This document shows positions 17,447 to 27,164 of a stretch of DNA of 64,000 nucleotides, in pieces. Every line of letters starts with the position of its first letter. Position 1 is the stretch's first letter. A program made the translations under genes and the position numbers. Source of the DNA: Lacticaseibacillus paracasei subsp. paracasei (GTDB lineage Bacteria > Bacillota > Bacilli > Lactobacillales > Lactobacillaceae); NCBI RefSeq assembly GCF_000829035.1, contig NZ_AP012541.1, positions 868,001 to 932,000 of the forward strand, read 5' to 3'. The notes below the pieces were generated by a model. The model saw only the letters and a list, made by a program, of their open reading frames with translations. It searched no databases and was not told where the DNA came from.

Positions 17447-18775
17447 CTAAGGGTGATTGATGATTAAATGATTATCATTCATATTATGATCCTGTACGAT
17501 TTCTTTAAGATATCGCCGCAGCATTGGTGAGCGTTCCAAAACGGCCCAACCCGGATCGGCTTTTAATCGCTTGAGTTCAGCTTTATCGGGATGATCATCG
17601 CCTGTGAAAAAGCGCCAGTTCAAGACGCCCATCAGTTTTGCGGCAGCATCCAAATCATGCTGATTCGTCACGCCATTATCCATGAGATCCCCATATGCAA
17701 GACCTTCGCCATCTTGGAGAAAGAGTTGCTTCAGATACCGTTGATAATGTAGCAGATCAGGATTTTTTCGTTGCTTGGCGGTTAAGTAAGGTGTGGGATC
17801 AGTCGCATGCTTTTGATAGGTGATTCGGTTAGGCGTGAACGTCACCACCCCATAACTGGCAGGGCTGATCGAAAATGCGCCGCTGACAACTTCAATCGTT
17901 GGACATTGCCCGTCCGGATCGCGGCTGATGTCTTGCGCATGGATGTGTCCGGAAAAAAGCAACGGAACATGGTAAGCTTTCAGCAACGTTTTGAGTTGAT
18001 CGCTGTTGTCCAAAACAAATCCTTGATTCACCGCTTCATTGTGGGCATATAGATTGTGGTGCATGAAAACAATCGACTTGCGATGGGCCTTTTGACCAGC
18101 AGCTAATTGCTGGCGAACCCATTTCATGGTCTGCGGTGTGAGCTTACCACCAGTGTTCGGGGGGCGATTGGAAGGTTCGATCGTATAAATATTGCTGTCC
18201 AGCATCAGCAATTGATAATTGCGGTTAAGGTTGACGCGATAGCTCAAACTATTCGGATCCTGCGCAACTGCCTGCTCATAACTGGTATGAAAAATATTGC
18301 GCCAATCGCTAGGGCTGATTTGTTCTGTCAGTAGTTGTCGTTTGCCCTTGTTGGCTCGTGCCCAACCATCGTAAATATCATGATTGCCAGGGATGATCAA
18401 CACCTTCGTACCATTGGCAACAAGTGGTTGTAGGCGGCGCATGATACTTTCGGCACTGGCTTTTTCGCCGTTGAACGTGACATCACCGGTGATGACGAGG
18501 GCTGTCGGGCGGGCTTTTAAGGCGTTTTGAACCAAAGCATTGATAGCAACGGGCTGATAGTCCATATCTTTTCCTGCTGCAGAACGTTTGATTTGGGTAT
18601 AAGCAGTCTTTTCATCATGTAGACTTGGGGCAATAAAGTGGGTATCGCTGAGCACCCAAATGGTTGCCTGTGAACTATTGGTGAGTGGGCGATCACGATC
18701 AGGGTGAATTTGCCCCAAGACGATTGCAAAGATCAGCATTAAAAATAACGCTGCTACATATTTGACTGCTTTCAT
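17447..18775 (-). CDS. Secreted or membrane-anchored calcineurin-like metallophosphoesterase
   Basis: This 442-aa protein has an N-terminal hydrophobic segment (residues 5-21) consistent with a signal peptide or anchor, so it probably acts outside the membrane. The dimetal motifs appear in order: SDTHFIAP, ITGDVTFNGE, IPGNHDIYDGW, FMHHNLYAHN and FSGHIHAQD. The C-terminal ~150 residues have no recognised motif. Substrates of such enzymes range from nucleotides to lipid or teichoic phosphates; nothing here decides it. ATG at 18775 with GGAGG upstream. Transcribed alone, converging on the C-S lyase gene. Confidence 0.85.
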   Translation of the reverse strand: MKAVKYVAALFLMLIFAIVLGQIHPDRDRPLTNSSQATIWVLSDTHFIAPSLHDEKTAYTQIKRSAAGKDMDYQPVAINALVQNALKARPTALVITGDVTFNGEKASAESIMRRLQPLVANGTKVLIIPGNHDIYDGWARANKGKRQLLTEQISPSDWRNIFHTSYEQAVAQDPNSLSYRVNLNRNYQLLMLDSNIYTIEPSNRPPNTGGKLTPQTMKWVRQQLAAGQKAHRKSIVFMHHNLYAHNEAVNQGFVLDNSDQLKTLLKAYHVPLLFSGHIHAQDISRDPDGQCPTIEVVSGAFSISPASYGVVTFTPNRITYQKHATDPTPYLTAKQRKNPDLLHYQRYLKQLFLQDGEGLAYGDLMDNGVTNQHDLDAAAKLMGVLNWRFFTGDDHPDKAELKRLKADPGWAVLERSPMLRRYLKEIVQDHNMNDNHLIINHP

Positions 18776-18964
18776 TTTCTGCCTCCGTACCTAGTTTACC
18801 ATTGATCAAGGTAACACCAGCAGGTCATTTTGAGTGGTGTCAAAAAATTTTTTTGATAATTAACTTGTTGGTGACTTAAAAACGTTACTGACCGAGAGCG
18901 GGATTATGGTAAAATAAAGCCACATTTGACCACGATAGCGTTTAGAGAGAGGACATATACACCT

Positions 18965-19231
18965 ATGCAAGTAATCGTAACGGTTATCGGTACCGACAAA
19001 GTTGGGATCATCGCACAAGTAACCACTGCTTTAGCAGATTTAGATGTTAATATTTTGGATGTTTCACAGACTATCATGCAAGGTGCATTTACGATGATGC
19101 TGCTAGCTAAAATTCCAGATAATGGCAATTTCAATACGGTAAAAAGTCAATTGGCGACCTTGGGTGATCAAATTGGCGTTGAGATCAAAGTAGCCCGTCA
19201 AGAGATTTTTGATGCCATGCATCGGCTTTAA
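18965..19231 (+). CDS. ACT-domain protein (UPF0237 family)
   Basis: This 88-aa protein is a single ACT domain (MQVIVTVIGTDKVGIIAQVT... LDVNILDVSQTIMQG). Such domains bind small ligands, often amino acids, and this stand-alone family is usually paired with a UPF0210 gene as here. The start is the ATG at 18965, with AGAGAGGA about 12 bases upstream; the longer frame lacks a ribosome site. A TAAAAT -10 element lies at 18910-18915. It is followed after 48 bp by the UPF0210 gene, probably in one operon. Ligand unknown. Confidence 0.88.
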   Translation: MQVIVTVIGTDKVGIIAQVTTALADLDVNILDVSQTIMQGAFTMMLLAKIPDNGNFNTVKSQLATLGDQIGVEIKVARQEIFDAMHRL

Positions 19232-19279
19232 TATGCGTTGGATCGGCAATCGTACTTATCAGAGCTAAAGGAGCCAGTG

Positions 19280-20623
19280 ATGGAAACTCAACAAATTAAA
19301 GAAACCATTGAAATGATCAGTGAAGAGAATCTGGATATCCGAACGATTACCATGGGGATTTCCTTGTTGGATTGTGTAACTGGTGACCTGCAAACCACAG
19401 CCGACAAAGTATATGCCAAAATTATGGCAAAAGCTGCCAATCTGGTGCCGGTAGCTGACGCCATTAGCGACGAATACGGAATTCCAATTGTCAACAAACG
19501 TATTAGCGTGACCCCGGTCAGCTTGCTAGCTGGCGCGGATCAAAACCTCGATTTTCGCCCGATTGCCCAAGCGATGGATCGAGCTGCAAAAGATTTAGGT
19601 GTGGATTTAATTGGGGGCTATACCGCTCTCGTTCAAAACGGTAGTACGCCAGCAGAAACTGCATTGATGAAGAGTTTGCCGGAGGTGTTAGACACCACGG
19701 AACGCGTTTGTGCGTCCGTGAACATCGGCAGTACACGCAGCGGTTTGAACATGGACGCTGTTAAGTTGATGGGCACGGTCGTCAAAGAGGTTGCCATGCG
19801 CAAGCCGCAGAATGCGATGAAACTGGTGGTATTCTGCAATGCTGTTGAAGACAATCCGTTTATGGCAGGTGCTTTTTGGGGGATTTCAGAAGGTGATGTT
19901 GCCATCAACACAGGTGTTTCCGGTCCCGGTGTTGTAGAACGGGCGATCGCGGCCAAACCGGCGGCAAGTTTTGAAGAGATCTGTGAAACGATTAAACAAA
20001 CCGCCTTTAAAGTGTCACGGATGGGCCAATTTGTCGGTAAAGTTGCTGCGGATCGCCTTGATGTACCGTTTAACATTGTTGACCTCAGTTTGGCACCAAC
20101 ACCGGCAAAAGGTGACTCAGTGGCGCAAATTCTGGAAACAATGGGACTCAGTCATGTTGGCACACCAGGCACAACGGCAGCGTTGGCGTTGCTAAACGAT
20201 GCAGTCAAAAAAGGCGGCATCATGGCGGCTGAACGTGTCGGCGGATTATCAGGTGCCTTCATTCCGGTTTCTGAGGATGCTAATATGATCACCGCAGCGG
20301 CCAAGGGTCAAATCAGTCTGGAAAAACTAGAAGCGATGACGGCGGTTTGTTCAGTTGGCTTGGATATGGTTGCGGTGCCTGGCGACACTCCTGACGCCAC
20401 GATTAGCGGCATGATTGCCGACGAGGCTGCTATCGGGATGATTAACAACAAGACGACGGCAGTCAGAGTGATTCCAGTTCCTGGTAAGCAGGTGGGCGAC
20501 ACCGTTGAATTCGGCGGTATTTTCGGTACTGCGCCGATCATGGCAATTAACGATGGCGATGCGCAGCAGTTTATTAATCGTGGTGGCCGTATCCCAGCCC
20601 CGATCCATAGCTTTAAGAACTAA
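19280..20623 (+). CDS. UPF0210 / DUF711 (PFL) family protein
   Basis: This 447-aa protein is of the conserved DUF711 family related to glycyl-radical-like (PFL) folds, with [11 protein letters not shown] and a glycine-rich middle part. No catalytic glycyl-radical motif is evident. Conserved pairing with the preceding ACT gene suggests that the ACT domain senses a ligand for this protein. ATG at 19280, with AAAGGAG just upstream, replaces a longer candidate start in the same frame. No function is established to my knowledge. Confidence 0.85.
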   Translation: METQQIKETIEMISEENLDIRTITMGISLLDCVTGDLQTTADKVYAKIMAKAANLVPVADAISDEYGIPIVNKRISVTPVSLLAGADQNLDFRPIAQAMDRAAKDLGVDLIGGYTALVQNGSTPAETALMKSLPEVLDTTERVCASVNIGSTRSGLNMDAVKLMGTVVKEVAMRKPQNAMKLVVFCNAVEDNPFMAGAFWGISEGDVAINTGVSGPGVVERAIAAKPAASFEEICETIKQTAFKVSRMGQFVGKVAADRLDVPFNIVDLSLAPTPAKGDSVAQILETMGLSHVGTPGTTAALALLNDAVKKGGIMAAERVGGLSGAFIPVSEDANMITAAAKGQISLEKLEAMTAVCSVGLDMVAVPGDTPDATISGMIADEAAIGMINNKTTAVRVIPVPGKQVGDTVEFGGIFGTAPIMAINDGDAQQFINRGGRIPAPIHSFKN

Positions 20624-20732
20624 CGCGTCTCATTTTTAAACGATCCGACTTAGGCCTTGTTGTTGCTGGTAATTGCCAGTAGCAGCAGGGCTTTTTGGTT
20701 GCGGTGCGTAATGTTTTGATGAGGTGAATCGT

Positions 20733-21787
20733 ATGTTTGTAGCCCTAGATAAAAACAATCAACGTGTCACATTGACAGGTCATGCCCAGGCGGCCAATTT
20801 AACACACCAAACCTTTCACTGTCCTATTTGCAAGCAGGTCGTTCGCATCAAAAACGGAACCGTAATGCCTGCCCATTTTGCTCACCGAAGTCAACCAATG
20901 GGTGAGGGTGAACCAGAGAGTATAGAGCACCTAACTGGCAAATGGTGGTTGGCGTCTTGGCTCAAACAGCATGGCGAACAGGCAACGTTGGAATACTATG
21001 ATGCAACCATTCGCCAGCGCGCAGATCTTTTGGTTGCAAGTAAACCGCCGAGGGTATTGGAATTTCAAGCAAGCCCGCTAAGCGTGCCAGATCTGCAAAA
21101 ACGGACAATGATGTATCATGCGCGTGGTTGGCAAGTGACATGGGTATTGGGTCATCGATACTGGCATCCTGAAGGCAAGATACAAGCACGAAAGTTTTTG
21201 AGCATCGAAGATCATCGGCTAACTTTGTGGCATTTACAGACAACGGTTGGTGAGTTGGTACGGATTCAGTTTGGAAATGAAGGCCGTTGGCTAACGCGCT
21301 TTCAGCATGATGATCCGCCAACTCAAACTTGGCAGGCAGAATCGACTTATCCGCAACGACAAATTCGGCAGATTGCCATCAGTTTACAAAAGCGGGTGCA
21401 ACCGTGGATGACGCTGCAAGCAGCTGCTTATCAACAGGGCCGCAATTTGAATGGCTCTCCATGGTTCGTTCACAGTCGGCCCATGTGTTACGGCATTTTG
21501 GTGTTCCAGAACTACAACTGCGACTCAAATGGCTGTTGATCTTTGAAGGACAGCCTTTTACCGCGACTGCCAACCGTCAATTTTGGCAAGCGGCCCTGCC
21601 GAATATCTGGACGCCTTTGTTGCCAGCTGGCACGCTCGGGAAAATGATGGGTGCCCACTGGCTGCAAGTGTTGCTGGCAGAAGGCTTCGTTGTTCAGGAA
21701 GATGGTTGTCGTTATCAGTGGCAGCGTTTGCCTGTTTGGTTTGCCGATCTTGAGCGAAAATTGGCCATGAAAAAAGACTTTGCTTAA
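20733..21787 (+). pseudogene. coiA: Competence protein CoiA, frameshifted
   Basis: The N-terminal part (20733-about 21480) has the CoiA zinc-finger-like FHCPICKQVV and AHFAHRS, and the nuclease-like core with RADLLVA and VLEFQAS. In this frame it runs through SPWFVHSRP and stops at 21539. The conserved continuation (PELQLRLKWLLIFEGQPF, ATANRQFWQ) is in the -1 frame and ends at 21787. The shift therefore lies between about 21478 and 21506. Restoring one base would give about 351 aa, a normal CoiA length. CoiA acts in natural transformation with ComFA/RecA. Either a real inactivation or a sequence error. Confidence 0.85.
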
Positions 21788-21860
21788 GGCAAAGTCTGAT
21801 GAGGCTGATTGCTTATCACGATTCGCAAGGTGGGAAAATGGGACGGTTTGTGCGCTTATG

Positions 21861-21979
21861 GAAACGTGTTTGTAGACCCAGAAACCGGCATGTAAGGACG
21901 CTGAACACAATGCCTGAAGACCGGTCATCACTTCAGACCACTGATAGGCCGGTTTCTAGCCGAGTCTGTTCACGCTCTA
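21861..21979. repeat. Intergenic hairpin repeat, copy 5
   Basis: Outer arms AGAAACCGGCATGTAAGG and GCCGGTTTCT, with a diverged inner hairpin TGAAGACC/CTTCA. The right end TTCACGCTCTA overlaps the stop codon of the SpxH-like gene. Confidence 0.8.
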
Positions 21980-22612
21980 AAAAATTCTAAAGTTGCTCCC
22001 CATGTTTTCGGGCCGTTCGGTGAAGAAACCGGCGGGATCTGTTCGGATGAGATCGCAAAGATGTGGGATGAGTGCTGGGTCACCGATTTGTTCGATCAAA
22101 ACAGCATGGCCGTCATCTACTTTGCGATCGGTGTCAACAATGACAAGGGAAGGCGTTTGAGTGATACCCATTTGGTTAGCAGTTCGTTGATCGGAGTCAA
22201 AGCCCATTTTAACTTCGGAACGCTGACGATCTTCATAAAACATTTCTTGATCCAGCTTACATTTGTCGAGCATCTTTGCCACAAAGGCCGCATCATATTG
22301 GTATTGAACCAGAGGTGCGTGTTGTTGTAGCCGCAACAAGAGCATCCGTGCTTTTTTGTTGCCTTGATATTGTGCAGCCTTATAATCCAACGCAAGGTTG
22401 TAAGCTGCACGGAGCAGCTGGTTGCGTTTAGCAAGATTACCTACGCTCAGTTGCTCACGTTTCATAAATTGTTCCATGATATCTAAATTAAGAACGGGAA
22501 CGAAGTGGACGCGCACTTCCTGCTGGAATTTATCCAATTGTCTGAGTAATTTCTGTTCAGTGCCCAGACAGACGCTCCCGATTGGATTGAAAAAAAGAAA
22601 AATTTCTATCAC
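21977..22612 (-). CDS. spxH: SpxH/YjbH-like DsbA-family adaptor
   Basis: This 211-aa thioredoxin-like DsbA-family protein is related to YjbH (SpxH), the adaptor that delivers the redox regulator Spx to ClpXP. The region where other members carry a CxxC reads FFNPIGSVCLGTEQ, with one Cys (C15), so disulfide exchange by the usual motif is unlikely. The cis-Pro element TQTPSLVIVD is present. The start is the GTG at 22612, seven bases after GGAGG; a TTG start further up overlaps that site. Gene order with CYTH, relQ, nadK and rluD matches the B. subtilis yjb region, supporting the call. Confidence 0.8.
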   Translation of the reverse strand: MIEIFLFFNPIGSVCLGTEQKLLRQLDKFQQEVRVHFVPVLNLDIMEQFMKREQLSVGNLAKRNQLLRAAYNLALDYKAAQYQGNKKARMLLLRLQQHAPLVQYQYDAAFVAKMLDKCKLDQEMFYEDRQRSEVKMGFDSDQRTANQMGITQTPSLVIVDTDRKVDDGHAVLIEQIGDPALIPHLCDLIRTDPAGFFTERPENMGSNFRIF

Positions 22613-22681
22613 GTTAACGGCCTCCAATTCGCCAACAACAAATTCTTACATTTACTTTATCAGAAAATGAGCAGGGTACAA

Positions 22682-23275
22682 TTAATCAGCTTGTGAATCG
22701 TGCACATGCATGAATGCGCGCTGAACTTTGTTGATAACCGGCCGTTTTTCAATGTTGAATTGGTGCAACAAAGTATCGTAGAAAACTTGAGCTTGTGGCA
22801 GGTCATGGTACTCCATTTCCAACTCAAAATCAGAGGTGTTGTCCATGTAAAAAGTCTGATCGAGTGTCAACAAACCTGCTTTAAGATGCGCTACACGGCG
22901 GGTCGTTTTTGCTTGGGTTTGCGGATGAACCGCTGCGGGGTCAATTTCACGGGCTGCTAGTGCCGTTGTGACTTGACCGGTTTTAAGTTGACCTTGATCA
23001 ATCAAGGAGCGGGCTTCAACTGAAGTCAGCGGATCGGTAATTTCTTCCAAATCACGATGTTGATTCTTATTAGGAACTTTTAAGGTTTGTTCCGCACGAT
23101 CTTTAAACTGACGAATGCGCAAGCCTAGGCCTGCCTTTTTGACGGCGCCAGTCGGTGTATCGTAATAGGTATTCATTTGACTGAAGCCCGGCTCAAAATC
23201 AAACTGATTGAGAATCGCTAGAAAATCAGTCTTTGTTAAAGTTGTTTTAAATTCCTGTTCGCGAGAAATTGACAT
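22682..23275 (-). CDS. CYTH-domain protein (YjbK-like triphosphatase family)
   Basis: This 197-aa protein has the CYTH signature E-x-E-x-K at residues 6-10 (EQEFK), and alternating charged strands (YYDTPTGAVKKAGLGLRIRQ, TLKVPNK, EITDPLT) that line the tunnel of triphosphate tunnel enzymes. It likely hydrolyses an inorganic or nucleoside triphosphate; the substrate is not known. It is divergent from relQ, with 193 bp between starts, and co-directional with spxH. Start ATG at 23275 with GGAGG upstream; the longer frame has no ribosome site. Confidence 0.87.
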   Translation of the reverse strand: MSISREQEFKTTLTKTDFLAILNQFDFEPGFSQMNTYYDTPTGAVKKAGLGLRIRQFKDRAEQTLKVPNKNQHRDLEEITDPLTSVEARSLIDQGQLKTGQVTTALAAREIDPAAVHPQTQAKTTRRVAHLKAGLLTLDQTFYMDNTSDFELEMEYHDLPQAQVFYDTLLHQFNIEKRPVINKVQRAFMHVHDSQAD

Positions 23276-23468
23276 GAACTGCCTCCAAAGACAAAGGGCA
23301 ACGGTGACGAGACAAAAATATGATAGAATGGTGGTCGTGAGTGACTTGGCTGGCAAGAAAGCTACGGGTTGCCGTACTTCTTAACCAGTCTGGCTGGAAT
23401 ATAGCCGTCGTTTGTCGGCCAAGCCTCACGCAACGTATCATCAGTAGTTTAGTATGGGAGGGCCAGCA

Positions 23469-24140
23469 ATGCAAAGGGACTGGGATAGTTTCTTAATGCC
23501 GTATGAACAAGCAGTCGGGGAATTGAAAATTAAATTTCGCGGTATGCGTAAACAATTTCAACAGGCCAATGAACACACACCCATCGAATTTGTGACGGGG
23601 CGGGTTAAACCGGTCAGTTCGATTATTGAAAAACAAAGTCGGCGTTTTATCAGTGACGAACTTTTGGAACAGGATATGCAGGACATTGCTGGTCTGCGAA
23701 TCATGTGTCAGTTTGTTGAAGACATTTATCAAGTCGTGGCACTCCTTCGTCAACGCACAGACATGAACATCGTGGAAGAACGCGATTACGTGACCAACGT
23801 GAAGCCTTCTGGTTACCGCAGTTATCATGTGGTGATTGAATATCCAGTGCAACTCATCCATGGTGAAAAAAAGATTTTGGCGGAAGTCCAGATTCGAACC
23901 ATGTCCATGAACTTCTGGGCAACGATTGAGCACAGCCTGAATTACAAATATAATGGCGAATTTCCGGATACTTTGAAGGCGCGGCTCAAGCGGGCAGCGG
24001 AGGCTTCCTTTATGTTGGATAAAGAGATGTCAGATATTCGTGAAGAAATTCAAGAAGCCCAGCATCTGTTTGTTTATGGTAAAGGGCAACAGCCACATTC
24101 GAAAACAAAGGATCACCATGACGATAAAAAGGATGAGTAA
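23469..24140 (+). CDS. relQ: Small alarmone synthetase (RelQ/SasB-type GTP pyrophosphokinase)
   Basis: This 223-aa protein is a stand-alone (p)ppGpp synthetase domain. It has [11 protein letters not shown] at residues 72-82, the KPSGYRSYH substrate loop, and [17 protein letters not shown] near residues 140-156. No hydrolase or TGS domain is present, which fits RelQ/SasB/YjbM. It makes (p)ppGpp from ATP and GDP or GTP during stress. nadK starts two bases after its stop, so the genes form the operon relQ-nadK-rluD. ATG at 23469 with GGGAGGG upstream. Confidence 0.93.
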   Translation: MQRDWDSFLMPYEQAVGELKIKFRGMRKQFQQANEHTPIEFVTGRVKPVSSIIEKQSRRFISDELLEQDMQDIAGLRIMCQFVEDIYQVVALLRQRTDMNIVEERDYVTNVKPSGYRSYHVVIEYPVQLIHGEKKILAEVQIRTMSMNFWATIEHSLNYKYNGEFPDTLKARLKRAAEASFMLDKEMSDIREEIQEAQHLFVYGKGQQPHSKTKDHHDDKKDE

Positions 24141-24141
24141 G

Positions 24142-24939
24142 ATGCGTGTGACAGTTTTCCATAATAGCATACCTGCCTCAATCACGGCTGCGCAAAAGCT
24201 GACGAAGCTTTTGAAGAGCGGTCACTTTGAGCTTGATGAGCGGCATCCCGAGGTGGTCGTTACCATCGGCGGTGATGGTACGCTCCTTTCGGCCTTTCAT
24301 CGCTATGCGGATCAGTTAAACTCAATTCGCTTCATCGGTGTGCATACAGGCCATTTGGGTTTTTACACAGACTGGCGGGATTTTGAAATTGAAGATTTAG
24401 TTATCGCCTTAAAAGAAGACTCTGGACAAAGCGTTAGCTACCCACTTTTGGATGTTCAGGCGACTTATGCTGACGCGACCAGTGCTCATTATCTAGCATT
24501 GAATGAGTCAACCTTGAAGCGTTTAAACGGTACTATGCGGACGGAAGTCTATATCAAAGGCGATTTCTTTGAGAGCTTCCGCGGGGATGGCTTGTGTGTG
24601 TCGACGCCAACTGGATCCACAGCTTACAGTAAGTCTAACGGCGGTGCTGTGATTCATCCGCGATTGGATGCGTTGCAAATGACCGAAATTGCGTCCATTA
24701 ATAATCGGGTTTTTCGTACCCTCAGTTCGCCGATTATCACGGCACCAGACGAGTGGGTGACATTGGAGCCGACAGGTCGCGATGATTACGTCATGACTGT
24801 GGATCAGTTCGTCATCAATCCACCAACAATCAAACAAATTCGGTATAAAATTGCGAAAGAACGGATTCATTTTGCACGCTACCGGCATATGCATTTTTGG
24901 GATCGTGTTGAAGACGCCTTTATCGGAGCCAAACACTGA
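24142..24939 (+). CDS. nadK: NAD kinase
   Basis: This 265-aa enzyme phosphorylates NAD to NADP. The GGDGT motif is at residues 43-47 (D45 catalytic), NE occurs in ALNEST, and the second glycine-rich motif is [20 protein letters not shown]. The start at 24142 follows the relQ stop by one base. A longer in-frame extension runs back into relQ but begins without a ribosome site. The stop overlaps the ATG of the pseudouridine synthase gene (TGATG), indicating translational coupling along the operon. Confidence 0.95.
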   Translation: MRVTVFHNSIPASITAAQKLTKLLKSGHFELDERHPEVVVTIGGDGTLLSAFHRYADQLNSIRFIGVHTGHLGFYTDWRDFEIEDLVIALKEDSGQSVSYPLLDVQATYADATSAHYLALNESTLKRLNGTMRTEVYIKGDFFESFRGDGLCVSTPTGSTAYSKSNGGAVIHPRLDALQMTEIASINNRVFRTLSSPIITAPDEWVTLEPTGRDDYVMTVDQFVINPPTIKQIRYKIAKERIHFARYRHMHFWDRVEDAFIGAKH

Positions 24940-25841
24940 TGCGATTTGAATGGCAGTATGAGGGACCGCCGCTGAAATTGGCGGCTTTTTTAAAACAACA
25001 GGGTTTTTCCCGTGCACAGCTTAAGAAACTTCGTTATCAAGGCGGATTTGTTTTTGTCAACAAACGGCAACGGCATACCGCTTATCCGGTGCGCTCGGGG
25101 GACAGAATTTTGGTACAGACAGCACCTGAGCACGCGGCAGACAGTGTGGTGCCTTATTCGCATGATTTGGCCATCAGTTACGAGGATGACGATTATCTGA
25201 TAGTGAATAAACCGGCCGGGGTGGCATCTATTCCAGCGGTTGGGCGCCAAAATAATAGCATGGCGAATATGGTCAAGGCTTATTTAATTAAAACCAAGGC
25301 TGAAAGTCAGGCCGTTCATGTGGTGACACGGTTGGATCGCGACACCAGCGGGTTGATGGTCTTTGCCAAGCATGGGTTGGCGCACAGCTTGTTGGATCAG
25401 CAATTGCACAGTCAAGACTTTGTCAAACAGTATGTGGCAATTGTGACCGCACAAACACCTTTAGCAACTCATGGTTGGATCGTATTGCCCATTGGCGTCA
25501 GTGACGGCTTTTATATGCGTCGTGTTGTAACCGATACTGGCAAAGCTTCTGTCACGGAGTATCGAACACTTGACCAAAATACGGCTGGGGCCATGATGCT
25601 TGTCACGTTGCATACCGGGCGGACTCATCAAATTCGGGTTCATTTTGCCGCGATTGGTCATGCGTTGTATGGTGATGGCTTATACAGTCCTGATACGCAC
25701 GGCTTTAATAGACAAGCACTTCATTGTGCCCATTTGCGTTTCTGGCAGCCGTTGAAGCATAAACTGATTGATTTACATGCTCCACTTCCGGCTGATATGG
25801 CAACGTTAGCGGCGAAGTTGAAATTATCGCAGCAAGATTGA
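24939..25841 (+). CDS. RluD/RluA-family pseudouridine synthase (YjbO-like)
   Basis: This 300-aa enzyme has an N-terminal S4-like segment (residues 12-60) and a RluA-type catalytic domain with D133 in VTRLDRDTSGLMVFAK. The RTHQIRVHFA motif sits near the C-terminal third. It isomerises uridine in 23S rRNA or tRNA; the exact site is not predictable here. The ATG overlaps the nadK stop. It is the last gene of the relQ operon, ending at a strong terminator shared with apbE. Confidence 0.92.
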   Translation: MRFEWQYEGPPLKLAAFLKQQGFSRAQLKKLRYQGGFVFVNKRQRHTAYPVRSGDRILVQTAPEHAADSVVPYSHDLAISYEDDDYLIVNKPAGVASIPAVGRQNNSMANMVKAYLIKTKAESQAVHVVTRLDRDTSGLMVFAKHGLAHSLLDQQLHSQDFVKQYVAIVTAQTPLATHGWIVLPIGVSDGFYMRRVVTDTGKASVTEYRTLDQNTAGAMMLVTLHTGRTHQIRVHFAAIGHALYGDGLYSPDTHGFNRQALHCAHLRFWQPLKHKLIDLHAPLPADMATLAAKLKLSQQD

Positions 25842-25870
25842 GCCGCCGCACAAATTTAAACAAGGTATGA

Positions 25871-25910
25871 CAAAAGCCAGTTCCCGAAAATTAGGAACTG
25901 GCTTTTAACA
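25871..25910. terminator. Convergent terminator between rluD-family gene and apbE
   Basis: AAAAGCCAGTTCC and GGAACTGGCTTTT form a perfect stem around a short AT-rich loop, functional in both directions. Confidence 0.85.
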
Positions 25911-25949
25911 TACTATGATTCAGGAACATAATTAGCGGCTCCAAGCGAA

Positions 25950-27008
25950 CTAGAAGTTGCCCTTGTGATAACCTGAATCGGCATCAAACTTGAATTGCTT
26001 TTTGAGGCCATTGGTTAAATAGATCTTCTTGTCATTGGTAATGAAAATTGCTTGAATATGATCGCTGTTTTTGGCATTCATGTATTGCAGACCGCCTTTT
26101 AATCCCTTATCAAAGGCAGCATTGGATAAGGCATCGCCATCAACACTATTTTTCGAGACAATCGTGACTGAGGCCAAGTTGTTGTCATAGGGATAGCCAG
26201 TCTGAGGATCGAAAAGATAAATGTATTTATGGCCATTGGAGATTAGGTATTGCTCATAGGTGCCAGCTGTCACAATGGATTCGTTGCTTTCAGGAATCGT
26301 ACCCACTGCAGTGCCACGCGGCGCGGTCGGGTCTTGAATCCCAACATGCCAATCGCGATTGGTACCAAGCGGTGAGTGACCCATGACAACGACATTACCG
26401 CCAAGATCAATAATCGCTGCTGTGACGCCATCTTTGGCGAGCACGGCCTTCACTTTGTCAGCAACCCAGCCCTTGGCAATCCCGCCAAAATCAAGCCGCA
26501 TCCCCTTTTTGGTCAGATAGGCGGTATTATTTTTGGTATCGAGTTTGACATCGCGCCAGTTGACCAGTGGCAAGGCCTTGTCGATCTCACTTTGTGCCGG
26601 GACGCGCGCGCCAGGCAGGCCAATTTGCCACAGATTGGTGACGGCTCCAATGGCCATGTCGAAACTGCCATTGGAGTTTTTTGAAAAGTAGTAGGCTTTT
26701 TCAAGTAAGGGCATAAAATCTTTAGGCACTTTGACCGGCTTGATTCCGGCATTATCGTTGATCTTATCCAAAACCGAACCGCCGCGGGTTAAAGTTGCCT
26801 CGGCGTCGACGTGATGAATCATGGCAAATCCGTCTTTTAAGGCGGATTTTTTACCTTTATCATAAATTGTCAAAGTACAAGTGGTGCCCATGACAAATTC
26901 ATTTTGTGTGTATGGGGTTTTCAAGTAAGTTGGACTGGCTGTTTTTTGACAGCCGGACAAAGTTAGAAAACCAATAAAAGCAAGTAAACCGATGACGAAT
27001 TTTCGCAT
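25950..27008 (-). CDS. apbE: ApbE-family FAD:protein FMN transferase lipoprotein
   Basis: This 352-aa lipoprotein has the lipobox LSGC with the lipidated C20. The ApbE core shows RLDFGGIAKGWVADKV, an IVTAGTYEQYL strand, and SVDGDALSNAAF near the metal site. ApbE enzymes attach FMN covalently to Thr of extracytoplasmic flavoproteins, for example in extracellular electron transfer or fumarate-reductase-like enzymes. No flavinylated target is seen in the window. GAGGG is upstream of the ATG. It is monocistronic on the minus strand. Confidence 0.92.
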   Translation of the reverse strand: MRKFVIGLLAFIGFLTLSGCQKTASPTYLKTPYTQNEFVMGTTCTLTIYDKGKKSALKDGFAMIHHVDAEATLTRGGSVLDKINDNAGIKPVKVPKDFMPLLEKAYYFSKNSNGSFDMAIGAVTNLWQIGLPGARVPAQSEIDKALPLVNWRDVKLDTKNNTAYLTKKGMRLDFGGIAKGWVADKVKAVLAKDGVTAAIIDLGGNVVVMGHSPLGTNRDWHVGIQDPTAPRGTAVGTIPESNESIVTAGTYEQYLISNGHKYIYLFDPQTGYPYDNNLASVTIVSKNSVDGDALSNAAFDKGLKGGLQYMNAKNSDHIQAIFITNDKKIYLTNGLKKQFKFDADSGYHKGNF

Positions 27009-27103
27009 GTTACATAACCCTCATTTCATCTTTCCCTTTGAATATCATACCGCGCGTTATGGAAAAAGAAAGCCCTGGTTGTCGCTCGTCAAACGTATGG
27101 CAG

Positions 27104-27152
27104 CAAAAAAGGCTAGTTATCCAGGCGGTTGCCCGCATAACTAGCCTTTCCG
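27104..27152 (-). terminator. Terminator of cutC (minus strand)
   Basis: AAGGCTAGTTAT and ATAACTAGCCTT form a perfect stem. Read on the minus strand it ends in T6, after the uppP-cutC unit. Confidence 0.85.
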
Positions 27153-27164
27153 TGGCGTGGTTCA

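Noticed and set aside
19633..20076. 147-aa minus-strand ORF inside the UPF0210 gene
   Set aside because: Entirely antisense to a well-conserved coding frame, with low-complexity Ser/Thr/Pro composition.
23276..23460. Possible further copy of the dispersed repeat between the CYTH gene and relQ
   Set aside because: GGCTGG-rich sequence with weak dyads, but the AGAAACC/GGTTTCT arms and end boxes are missing.
24523..25017. 164-aa minus-strand ORF over nadK and the rluD-family gene
   Set aside because: Overlaps two conserved genes in antisense, with no start signal.
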